This document shows positions 55,464-64,000 of a stretch of 64,000 nt of DNA, piece after piece. Source of the stretch: Hericium rajendrae. Taxonomy: Eukaryota > Basidiomycota > Agaricomycetes > Russulales > Hericiaceae. The position numbers and the translations under genes were made by a program. Each line of letters opens with the position of its first letter. Position 1 is the stretch's first letter. Where the stretch lies: the NCBI GenBank assembly GCA_033439255.1, contig CM065882.1:124001-188000 (forward strand). Reading direction: 5' to 3'. The notes under the pieces are model-generated. The model saw only the letters and a list, made by a program, of their open reading frames with translations. It made no database searches and was not told where the DNA came from.

Positions 55464-57230
55464 TTGACCTCTCGATTGTCCGATGTAGCCCTTTTGTATC
55501 CGCCACCCGATGTGGGCACTCAAGATGATCGTGGCTGGGTTCTCCTGGACGAGATCGACGCAATGTCGGTGGCTCTTGCATGCCTCAAAGAACGGTATAA
55601 TTTCATCCACGGCAAGTTGAAGCTTCCAACAGAAGTGCTGGAGCATATATTTGCCCATGCAGCATTGAACGAAATGCCAGGACAGGGTAAGACGGCGAAA
55701 GCAGAAGCCTTCAGGCCAGATCGTGGCTTCGATATCAAGGCTTATGCTTGGGCTCTACAGGCCGAGAGAAAAACGTACGAGATCCTCGGGTGGGTGAAGC
55801 TCACGCACGTCTGCCATGCCTGGCGCACTATAGCACTTGCCAGTACGAACAGGTGGCTTTGGACGACCATGGACACTGGGCGCTTGTCTGCGACGGGCAT
55901 GAGGGAGATAATGGACCGCTCGCATCCCCTTCCAATCACACCCACTATGACTCTGTCTTCGAACCCCCGCGAGATCTGGACCATTGACATTTTGCGCGAA
56001 TCACAGTATCTGCCTCGCCTCAAGTCAGTGAGGATTGTGTACGATGAACGCATTTATCGTAGGAGCCTCAAGGACAAGATGGCCATGGGACAGATAATTT
56101 CCAAGTTAGTCAGCAACTCTAGCCTAACATTCGATTCCCTTGCGATTGAACACGATGAGGCCGATGACTATGTTTTAAAGCTTCCAGTGGACGTCCCCAT
56201 GCCCCTGCTGCGCTATTTGAAACTTAAAGATGCGCAATTCAGTTCCATCATGATCTACCCTCAGCTCACCCATCTCGAGGTCACGACCGGCAGTCAGGAA
56301 GATTTCATGCTATACTCCATCGACAAGTTCATCGTCTTCCTTCGAGGATCTCCTAATTTACAGGTCTTGCGGCTCATCAGGTCCTCCCCATGGGCGACAA
56401 GCCCCCTACAAAATATGGAGGAGCAGCACGTTGACCTGCCGCATTTGACGGAGCTTTATCTTAAGGGCACAATTCGGGATTGCGCTCGCCTCGGGTGCTT
56501 CCTGAATACGCCTGATTCCTGCTCTATAGTCATAGAAGTACCCGGATCCAAAGCTGAGTCTCTGCATGAAATTCTGGGTCCTATGCTTCAGCGATGGATA
56601 CCGTCACCTGTACGGTTGGACATATATTCGGGCGACGATGGATTTTCTGACGGGGTCAAAGCGTGGCATACCGATGGAGGCGGGTTCCATGACTCCCCTC
56701 CACGACTCCACCTGGTTCGTTTACCCTGGAGGAAGCCGATCTTGCCTCAGCTGATGCCAAACCAATTCAATCCTTGGGAAACTATCTACAGCTCTGTTTC
56801 CCTTGAGCACCTCGTCTACCTCCGGGTACATGCCAGGAGCGAGAGAGATAAAAGGCCGGTGTCGTGGCGAAGGCTTCTGCAAGGGGCAACAGCGGCGCAG
56901 CATGTCAGGGTTGAAGGACGTGACGCCATAGACGACCTCATATGCTTATTGGGCAGTGCGTCCCCACCAGCCCAGCAACCGCACAAGCAGGACGACAAAC
57001 CGCTTTACCCGAAATTGCAGAGCTTGTCCATACAGTCATTCGACCACGTCGCGCTGGTGGAGAAGCATGAGCTGCGGGACTGCCTGCAGGCTCGGAAGGA
57101 TGCGGGGCTAGGCGACGCGATGATAAATGTTCAGTTCGAGTTCCCGGATGGAATGGTACCTCCTGGCTTCGAGGCTTCTCTCGCAGAGTTGAATGGCTTG
57201 GCTACATTCCAGATCAAAACGTACCACTGA
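55464..57230 (+). CDS. F-box-like leucine-rich protein B (open frame)
   Basis: Uninterrupted frame of about 588 codons ending LAELNGLATFQIKTYH with TGA at 57,228-57,230. F-box-like motif: LPTEVLEHIFAHAALNEMPGQ, KLTHVCHAWRTIALASTNRWLWTTMD. Then leucine-rich segments (LPRLKSVRIVYD, MPLLRYLKLKDA, YPQLTHLEVTT, LQVLRLIRSS, LPHLTELYLKG) and a C-terminal domain with LEHLVYLRVHARSE, SFDHVALVEKHELRDCLQARKDAG. Expected to act as a substrate receptor of an SCF ubiquitin ligase. No ATG opens the frame (first codon in context TTG; next Met about 33 codons in), so either an upstream exon exists or the protein starts at 55,562. It is the only one of three paralogues with an unbroken frame. Confidence 0.82.
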   Translation: MTSRLSDVALLYPPPDVGTQDDRGWVLLDEIDAMSVALACLKERYNFIHGKLKLPTEVLEHIFAHAALNEMPGQGKTAKAEAFRPDRGFDIKAYAWALQAERKTYEILGWVKLTHVCHAWRTIALASTNRWLWTTMDTGRLSATGMREIMDRSHPLPITPTMTLSSNPREIWTIDILRESQYLPRLKSVRIVYDERIYRRSLKDKMAMGQIISKLVSNSSLTFDSLAIEHDEADDYVLKLPVDVPMPLLRYLKLKDAQFSSIMIYPQLTHLEVTTGSQEDFMLYSIDKFIVFLRGSPNLQVLRLIRSSPWATSPLQNMEEQHVDLPHLTELYLKGTIRDCARLGCFLNTPDSCSIVIEVPGSKAESLHEILGPMLQRWIPSPVRLDIYSGDDGFSDGVKAWHTDGGGFHDSPPRLHLVRLPWRKPILPQLMPNQFNPWETIYSSVSLEHLVYLRVHARSERDKRPVSWRRLLQGATAAQHVRVEGRDAIDDLICLLGSASPPAQQPHKQDDKPLYPKLQSLSIQSFDHVALVEKHELRDCLQARKDAGLGDAMINVQFEFPDGMVPPGFEASLAELNGLATFQIKTYH

Positions 57231-57414
57231 ATGACATGTATATAACGTCGCGGCACACGAACAACGTAGGGTGGATTGAGAGCTCTGATGAGACTCGTTG
57301 GAGTAGCATGAGCTGGGGATACGAGCCTAGGAGGCAGAGACAAGACAACATCGCCTTTCTTCGCGACTCAGGTTCGGACGAGCGGAGATACAGCGTCTGG
57401 CCCATGACTGCAGT

Positions 57415-58530
57415 TCATGCCGAACGAATTACAGCGCCAGATACAGATGCGAACCATGCACGCTGGTCCTTGGGACAAGCCCAATCCGGCGCATAACCTA
57501 AGACGCATCCGAGTGTAAGGAAGATGAGTGGTCTGCGCTGGAGAGGACTGACCACCAAAGAATGTCTGGAAATGCATGCCCTTGATATGAGACGCAGGAT
57601 CGTCGCGATAAATCAGGCCTGTAACCGATATAACCGATTTTCCGTCTATCCAGAGTTCAAGTTCGCCTGCATTCGCTGGTAGTATAAGATTCCGATGAGG
57701 ATTCGAGGAAAAGGCAAGCACGGACCATTTGCAGCGCCAACGTCGTTCAGCTTCACGCGTGTCGCGACTTTCGTCCACTGACCTGGCTGAAAAGTCCATG
57801 CCCCTCTCCCAACTGAAAGGCCAGAATCGGGGTTCTGGCGCGAGAAGGGCGGGACAGCGAGGAGTCGGGTCGAGTTCGTTTCGTTCATCGGCAGGTACGT
57901 ATACAGCTCGCCCAGGCCATCAGCCCTACACGAGCGATACAAACTCATTAACACGAGAGAACTGCAGGAAGCACTTACCGCCACATGAGACGGATATCGA
58001 AGCATTTGCAGCGGTCATCTGAGCGGCCGCCGGTGCATCGGTATGCAAAGTCGCCCATCCCGCCGACTGCAAACATCAATTTCAACGGATTGAGCGCGTG
58101 AATATGTCGCACTGAACATACAGACACCAGGAAGCTTTCCGCCCTTCGCCCATTGCCATCCCTCCTCGAACATGACCTCATAGCCCATTACGGCTTCCAC
58201 CGCGCCGTTCTTGTTCAGCTCTTCGCTGAACTGTGGCGGGCCTGATAAGTAGAAACCAAATCCGCCCTTGATCGGCGCGCTCGGATTGATACTACCTGCA
58301 GGATAAAATGCCTCCCATGCTTCAACCGGGATCTGGTCGGCAGGTGCATCCGATTGACTGGGAGCAGGAGGCTTGACGACGCGGTGGGTAAGGACTTTCG
58401 GCGAGGAAAGCTTGTGCACGCCCAGAGACTTGTCGTTCAATTGTATCAACTCTATATTTCCTTCTCTGGCTAATGTCGTCGATGTTGTGAAAGGATAGAC
58501 AACGTTCTGGGAGGGAAGAGGAAGGGTCAT
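57415..58530 (-). CDS. Polysaccharide lyase family 14 (alginate-lyase-like)
   Basis: 300 aa from five exons (58530-58122, 58066-57979, 57925-57726, 57675-57553, 57497-57415), all phases fitting. The PL14 blocks are clear: KGGFGFYLSGP, VMGYEVMFEEGWQWAKGGKLPGVFGG, CFDIRLMWR, GELYTYLPMNET, GRGAWTFQPGQWTKVATRVKLND, LELWIDGKSV, IKGMHFQTFFGG and a C-terminal WFASVSGAVI. The family cleaves uronic-acid polymers such as alginate or glucuronan. The start at 58530 leaves no clear signal peptide. An in-frame ATG 26 codons upstream (58608) adds a basic, hydrophobic stretch and could be the true start. The GTATGT donor after GVF was preferred over GTGTCT because it preserves the GG block. Confidence 0.85.
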
Positions 58531-59190
58531 CGCGGTTGAAACGTTCAAGAACGTTGATGGTAGTCTACGAAAAAGGAAATAGACCTCGCGTTTCCTTCTT
58601 GCGACCATACTTTTGTTGCCCTCTTCAACGAAGTTACCTGAAGACCATGAACAACGAAACTGACATATTCAGGCAGTTACGGACAGGACATCGCACTAAG
58701 AAACCGACGCTCGCTGTTTGGGGTACTGTACAGGACAAGAATCTGGACTGTCCTCCAGCTTGACGCTGAATGTCAATCTTCACGGCGGCCTGGCTAGCGC
58801 TCGAGCTTACTTTTTTTTCTGCCAACAATCCAGTGACACACATTTGCATTGTTTTCAGTAGCTTTCAATATCCATTCTCTGACTGATGTGATCGGGACAT
58901 AAACAGCTTAACGACATGGATGCATCGCATCGCGCTCACCACCGCCAGTCATCGTGGCAGCGCGAGATCAACTTCGACCGCCGCCCTCGACTTAATACTG
59001 CGCCACTAGAATGACTATGGAGGATCAACTGCGCGATGCAGAGAGCCAGCCCTTCTCCACCAGCGGCCGGCCAACGCAGAAGAACCAGTATCAAGCAGAA
59101 GTCGGATTACGTGCTAAGCAGCTGCTCCGCACTCGGGATGAGCTGCAGTCTGAGGTTTCTCTGCTTTAAAAGGATCTTGAAGTGCTCAGA
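58531..59190. other. intergenic, no gene recognised
   Basis: Promoter side of the PL14 gene. A 53-codon frame near 59.01-59.17 kb (starts MTMEDQLRDAES) has a coiled-coil look but no family match I know. Confidence 0.4.
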
Positions 59191-59194
59191 ACGA

Positions 59195-59335
59195 AATTTC
59201 CTTCTCTGGCTAATGTTGTGGATGTTGTGAATGTTGTGAAGGGATAGACAATGTTTTGGGAGGGAAAAGGAAGCGTCATCGTGGTTGAAACGTTCAACAA
59301 CCCCCGATGGTAGCGTACGAAAAAGGAAATAGTCA
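59195..59335 (-). pseudogene. Duplicated 5' fragment of the PL14 gene
   Basis: About 125-140 bases nearly matching 58461-58590, in the same orientation: TTCCTTCTCTGGCTAATGT, GGATAGACAA.GTT.TGGGAG, GGTTGAAACGTTCAA, TACGAAAAAGGAAATAG. Only the first 25 or so codons and the upstream flank are present, with a 12-base expansion of a GTTGTGGAT repeat. Confidence 0.75.
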
Positions 59336-59949
59336 AGTTGATTGGCGATCAAGCATTTGCTGTCCTCTTCAGTCAGCTCGCCTGATAGAAGGCCGCGCGC
59401 ACAGTGGCAAGGGTGGATTCACGCAGTTGCAGACAAAATTGTACACTAAGAGAACGACGCTCTCTTTCGAGCCGGCAGACGAGATACGCGCAATGGTTGA
59501 GAAATGCGAAGATGGTCAATACGGCGCCCGGCGCCGAGGCGCCAGTGGAGCGTGGCCCTGGACAAATCTCGCTGATTAGCCTGTTGTCCGACAGGAAGTA
59601 ACTTAAATAGGTCCGTCGAAGTGCGAGGCTAGCGAGCGATCTTTTACTTCGCCAGCCTAGTCAGAGCGGAAAAGCGATGGATTTTGGAGCAAATTTTGTC
59701 GAGAGTTGACTGATTTCGCAATTTGAATAACGATGGGCCTCGATTGAATTTGACTGTTCTGATGTTGAGAACGCGAAATAATTTGATCGCTTGACCAGTT
59801 GTTGACAATCATAGACCCTTAATGTTGTGGCAGTGACCGCCGAGTGACCGCACGTTTATCTACTTCCTGATCAATGCGCAGCGCGCGCAGCGGCAAACTT
59901 CCGTATAGCAATCATGTTTTAACGCTCGTCGTCGGCAACGGCGCCCCAG
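59336..59949. other. intergenic, promoter side of the HtrL-like gene
   Basis: About 600 bases, no recognised feature. Confidence 0.45.
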
Positions 59950-61253
59950 ATGACGTTGGTCCCGACCACCATGGTCAAGGTGCGAGTGCCCCCTCGGTGC
60001 ATCTCCACCGCTGGCATTGCCGCCCTGGCTATATCGATCGTACTTGTTCTTTATGTCTCATTCGGTTCTTACATGTTGCCAGAAACCACTCTCAATCCTT
60101 TTGCGCAGAAGTCCGTTTCTTTCGAAACATTCCACCCACAGTTGCACGCATCCAACGCATCCGAAGGCCATATACCCCGCATCCTCATCGTCTCCGCCTT
60201 CTTCCCCCTATCCCGATCCAAGCACTCCCTGCAGGACTATGCTTCGTGGATGAAACGCTTCCTCGGGCCCATCATGACCGACGTTTATTTCTTTACGACC
60301 CCTGCCATCGAACCCATGATTCGCGACCTGCGCGACGGCCTACCCCTCACCATCAACACCTCTTTCCCCTCGCCATTCGCGATCCCACCCCTGCGCGCGT
60401 TCATGGCACAGTACGAGGAGATGCATCAGTGGGACCGCGAGCGCGCGCGCCACTCCCCCGAGCTGTACGCCACGTGGAACGCCAAAGCGTACTTCCTGGA
60501 GGAGGGGCTGCGGAACGCGGCCGCCGCGTCGGGTGCTGAGTATGATTATGCGTTCTGGAGCGACGCGGGCAGCTTCCGTGACGAGCATGTCTTTGCGGCG
60601 TGGCCCGACGGCGCACGGGTGGAGGACGTCTTTGCGCAGGCGGCGCAGGAGAGCGGGACGCCGAAGGACGAGCTCATCTTCTTCCCCATCTGGAACCCGC
60701 CAGAGGCGCGCCTGCGCACCTGGGCGGAGGAGGACGGCCCCATCGACAACGAGTTCAGCGAGGGTACGCAGTCCTTCTACACATATGAACACAGGAACGC
60801 CGCTAACCTCCCCCAGGATCGTTCTTCGGCGGCGCGCCCGCCGCCATCTCATGGTACCGCGACCTCTTCTACACCTACCACGACGCCTACCGCGCGCGCG
60901 GCCTCTTCGTCGGCAAGGACCAGACCCTCATCAACGCGCTCCTCACCCTCTTCCCCGCGCGCTTCGCCACCGTCTGGCTCTTCGGCCGCGACGACCCCGC
61001 CGTCCCGCTCAACGCCGAGACCCCGCACGGCAGCTGCGGCGCGACGTGGTACTACTACGAGTGGTGGCTCGCCGCGCCGGCCGAGCGCGCCGCGATGGCG
61101 GACGTCTGGGTCGCTGCGAGCCGGTGGACGTGGGGCCGCTGGTGGCGCTGGCGTGTGCGCTGTCGCGCCGCGCCCGTGCTGTCCATGGCGACGGTCTTGA
61201 AGAGGCGGTTTGGGGTCGGGTGGACGCCGCCCAGGGCGTCGCTGGTCGGTTGA
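59950..61253 (+). CDS. HtrL/YibB-like putative glycosyltransferase, type II membrane protein
   Basis: 416 aa from two exons (59950-60763 and 60817-61253; 53-nt intron). A short basic N-terminus, one membrane span (IAALAISIVLVLYVSFGSYML, about residues 22-42), then a lumenal domain of the HtrL/YibB type: ILIVSAFFPLSRSKHS, YASWMKRFLGPIMTDVYFFT, WNAKAYFLEEGLRNA, YDYAFWSDAGSFRDE, SFFGGAPAAISWY, and VGKDQTLINALLTLFP. The topology suggests a Golgi enzyme. The acidic SDAG and KDQTL motifs are placed like a nucleotide-sugar site, but no reaction is proven for the family. The C-terminus is rich in Trp and Arg. Confidence 0.78.
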
Positions 61254-61745
61254 TGTCTCACGAAATTATTTATGACGAGATGGACGTGTGTGGACAGTTC
61301 AGGTTCAAGATGAAGTATTTATTATGACTGCAACGCATAGGTCTACGGCTGGGCTTCCTTTATCCATAGTGAAGCTGATTATTGTTCCTCCCTCGATATC
61401 ATGTTTAATTTAGCATTGTGCTCTGGAATGTGGAATAATTGAGGGACGAGGTAGTTGTGTAGTACTTAATAGGAACAGCCAAAGCAGATGGAAAGTGAAC
61501 AGCAACAGCGAAGCCACAATACAGGATACAAACGAGCGCCAGGACTTGGCAAGGACGTTTGTTGATTTCAGGCCTACTAGATATTTGAGGCAGTGGCAGG
61601 TGAGCCATATTCAGGTACTGAAAGCGTAGACGGCAGAACTTGTCGATTGTGAGAGCAGGTGAAGGTCGGTCGCTCTGTTCACACTCTAGGAAAACAGTAC
61701 TGCCAAGCTGAATGCGACAGAGAAATTTAAGTGTGAGGACTAATC
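61254..61745. other. intergenic between convergent genes
   Basis: 3' flanks of the HtrL-like and DUF6697-like genes. Nothing recognised. Confidence 0.5.
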
Positions 61746-64000
61746 CTACTCGATATAATCAGACCCGTCGTCAAGATCACCCTCACTCAAATCACTCAAA
61801 TCACTGTCAAAATCACCTCCAAAGTTCATCGGCTTTCCACCCTGGCCCGGCTGGCGAAGCACACGATCACTAGCGCTGATGCTCTGGCGAGTCGACGGGC
61901 CAGCTTCGGGAGATGCTGGCGGATTTGTGCCGCCAGCGATATTTCTCCCCGCAGCCCTGTCGTTCGGTAGTGGCCCGGGGTCGGTTGATCGATGAGCGGC
62001 TGTCTTGACCTTCTTGTTGCTTCTCAACCATTGAACGTACTTCGCCTGCATGTCAGCTTGGAAGTCGGTGTCGTAGCCCACTGGCTTGAGCAGCAGAACA
62101 TTGAGCATCTGTACGAGAATTCTATCAATAAAGTTCGCAGAAAGCAGATATGGGCGAACCTCTTCCCCGGCATCAAGAGCTCTGAGAACATCCTCTTCGC
62201 GGAGGCTTGGCAGACACGTGCGCCGATGTTGCAGAATTGTCGTTTCCACTGTCTCGTCATCGAGCGGAAAGCTCATTTTTCGCAGCCATATCCGAGCACG
62301 CATGGATGTGTAACATCTCCATTTCTGAGGTCTGAGGATGTCCTTAGCCCATTGCACTCGGACCTGTCACAAGCACATCAGAGAAGTACTTTCGCAGTCT
62401 AGAACCAAACTCACCGTGTCAGGAAGCGCCTGGAACTCCTTCCCAGACATAGGCGTATCGCTGAGCGACGCCATGTATTCACCCCGATACTGCCACAGGC
62501 TCTCCGTCGGCGCACGCACGAAGATGCTCCACGGCGGTTTCTCCAGAATCTCAAGCCTGTTTGCGATGATCGTGCCCGGTGCGCCGGGTTGCGTCGGCAG
62601 GCCTGGATTATTGGCCCATTGCGAGAACACGATGCGGCGCTCGCGCCGGGGCACGTTGCGCGCGGGCGCGATCTGTGCAAGCCAGGTTTGCGGGCACGCG
62701 CCATATTGGGAGGAAAGGAAATGGCGGTGGACATAGCCGGGATATCTCTGAGGGCTCGTTGAGGATAAGGTAGGCGGCGCGGGGATTTCAGCTTTGAAGG
62801 AGTCGTACGAGGCGACGCGGGCATTGAGTGTAGTGGGGACGTCTTTGATATAGGTAGGCATGTAGAGAACGGGAGGGTTCTTTCTGAATGTCTTGCGGGC
62901 GTTACATGATTTCTGCTAAATCGCCACTATGAGTTAGTGGTCTGATGCGAAGGTAAAGATATTCTTACATTTGTCGCAGCAAGAGTCTTCGTCGATGAAG
63001 ACTCAGCTACTGATTGTCGAGGCCTGGGATTTTTTTCCACTGACAGATCTTTCTCTCGGGTGTCGTTTCTAGCTGCATCTGATGAAGACTGTACATTGGT
63101 CTCCTTCTCCTTGCCTTTTCGTGAACGACTTGAGGAATTGTCCTGGATACAAGATTATTCACGATGAAACGGAAGACACTATACTCTGATGATGCTCGAA
63201 CCTCAGTAGGAGAGCGATTTTCCTGTCCTTCAGGCTTCCGCATCTGTATCATGTCCTGAGGCTGAGGTAGTTGCTGTGCGAGACCAATCATTCATTTATC
63301 TAGGTTATAACCTAAGCAGGACTCACATGTTCGTTGACTCTTTTGCCACGGCTATCGGATGTATCCTCGAGTCGCGGACGTTTGGTGTTCACTTTGACAG
63401 GAGCGGGATCCATTGATGGAAATCTACGCTTCTTGGAAGACGCGCCGGCTTGCTGGCGGGAACACGAGTAACAGGTAAGGAACTGTTCGACCATATTAGG
63501 GTGAATGATTACCTGCTGATTGGAAGCAGACGGCGTTGGCAACGGTGTTAGAGGTGCAAAGCCTATACGCACAGAACCTCTCTGCTGATAGAAAGCCAAT
63601 ACTAAATCAAACCTCTAACACTCAAAGAATAGGCATGCGATACTCACGTCAGGGGTGGAGAGCGCAGTCGACGGAGCACCTTGAGTGGGCTTCTTCGAGC
63701 CCAAGGCATTCTGAAATAATTTATGATCGCAAAATTAGCATACACCATTCACGCGTGACTTATAGAAGGCACTGACCATTGAGGATGAGCATCCCGCTAT
63801 GTCTGTCCTGCCATGAGGTCCCGATGACAAGGGGCATTGCGCGCGAACTTGAATAGCGTTCTCATCATCATAACTACTGAGCTCGATGACTGGCTCATTA
63901 CGAGCCGCAGGTGTCTGAAACCAAGCATAAGGTCCATCTGCAGCGAAGGTGGTGATACCACGTACCTGAGCATCCTGCTTCGCACTTTGACCTGGTTTCG
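61746..64000 (-). CDS. DUF6697-like protein, 5' end beyond window
   Basis: Minus-strand multi-exon gene. The C-terminal domain starts near YIKDVPTTLNARVASYDSF (about 62.85 kb) and has SSQYGACPQTWLAQI, PGAPGTIIANRLE, PPWSIFVRAPTESLWQYRGEYM and MSGKEFQALPDTV. After an intron it continues VQWAKDILRPQKWRCYTSMRARIWLRKM and EEDVLRALDAGEE, and after another VGYDTDFQADMQAKYVQWL. It ends in an acidic tail with TAG/TAA near 61,746. This layout is that of a domain common in basidiomycetes (DUF6697), function unknown. Upstream exons (62.9-64.0 kb) are Ser/Lys/Arg-rich and probably disordered, with basic KKRR-type stretches suggesting a nuclear protein. I could not fix every small exon. Confidence 0.65.

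Overview
The window looks like nuclear DNA of a filamentous basidiomycete, most likely an Agaricomycete. Genes are compact and split by many short (about 45-65 nt) GT-AG introns. The gene families fit: a fungal fruit-body lectin family, CFEM cell-surface proteins, a HAK-type potassium transporter, a PL14 lyase, F-box-like proteins and a DUF6697-like protein, together with Copia and chromodomain Gypsy retrotransposons. I make no species call.

Layout. 1-2.56 kb: 3' part of a HAK/KUP potassium transporter (+). 3.0-3.3 kb: a decayed lectin copy (-). 6.1-7.2 kb: short-chain dehydrogenase/reductase SDR-C (+). 7.4-14.1 kb: an F-box-like gene (-) split by a nearly full-length Copia element (7,950-12,831, 397-bp LTRs, 5-bp target duplication). 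15.0-16.1 kb: SDR-A (-). 17.0-18.0 kb: coproporphyrinogen III oxidase (-). 18.5-19.0 kb: small NTF2-like protein (+). 20.3 kb: lectin 1 (+). 20.9-22.3 kb: secreted AttH/Diels-Alderase-like protein (-). 22.9-24.3 kb: cysteine-desulfurase-like PLP enzyme (-).

25-37.4 kb is a surface and secreted-protein neighbourhood: three CFEM proteins with C-terminal anchor signals, a small cysteine-rich secreted protein and lectins 2 and 3. It also holds a wrecked PDR-type ABC transporter carrying an 823-bp Mutator-like inverted-repeat element. 38.3-41.3 kb: a 938-aa RhoGAP protein (-). 42.4-44.3 kb: a frameshifted F-box-like pseudogene (+). 44.9-52.0 kb: a chromodomain Gypsy element with 423-bp LTRs and a self-priming signature. 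52.4-52.9 kb: a small inverted-repeat element.

53.2-57.2 kb: SDR-B and the one F-box-like gene with an unbroken frame, arranged as an inverted copy of the SDR-A/F-box-A segment and separated by the same kind of 31-bp minisatellite. 57.4-58.5 kb: PL14 polysaccharide lyase (-). 59.95-61.25 kb: HtrL/YibB-like type II membrane protein (+). 61.7 kb to the right edge: DUF6697-like gene (-).

The genes do not form an obvious biosynthetic cluster. The main theme is local family expansion (four lectin loci, three CFEM, three SDR, three F-box-like) by segmental duplication, followed by disruption by mobile elements. The most unusual signals are the inverted segmental duplication, the conserved 3' hairpin of the lectins, two abutting perfect palindromes at 54.8 kb, the Mutator-like element lying at the junction of a transporter that has lost its second ATPase domain, and the self-priming Gypsy.
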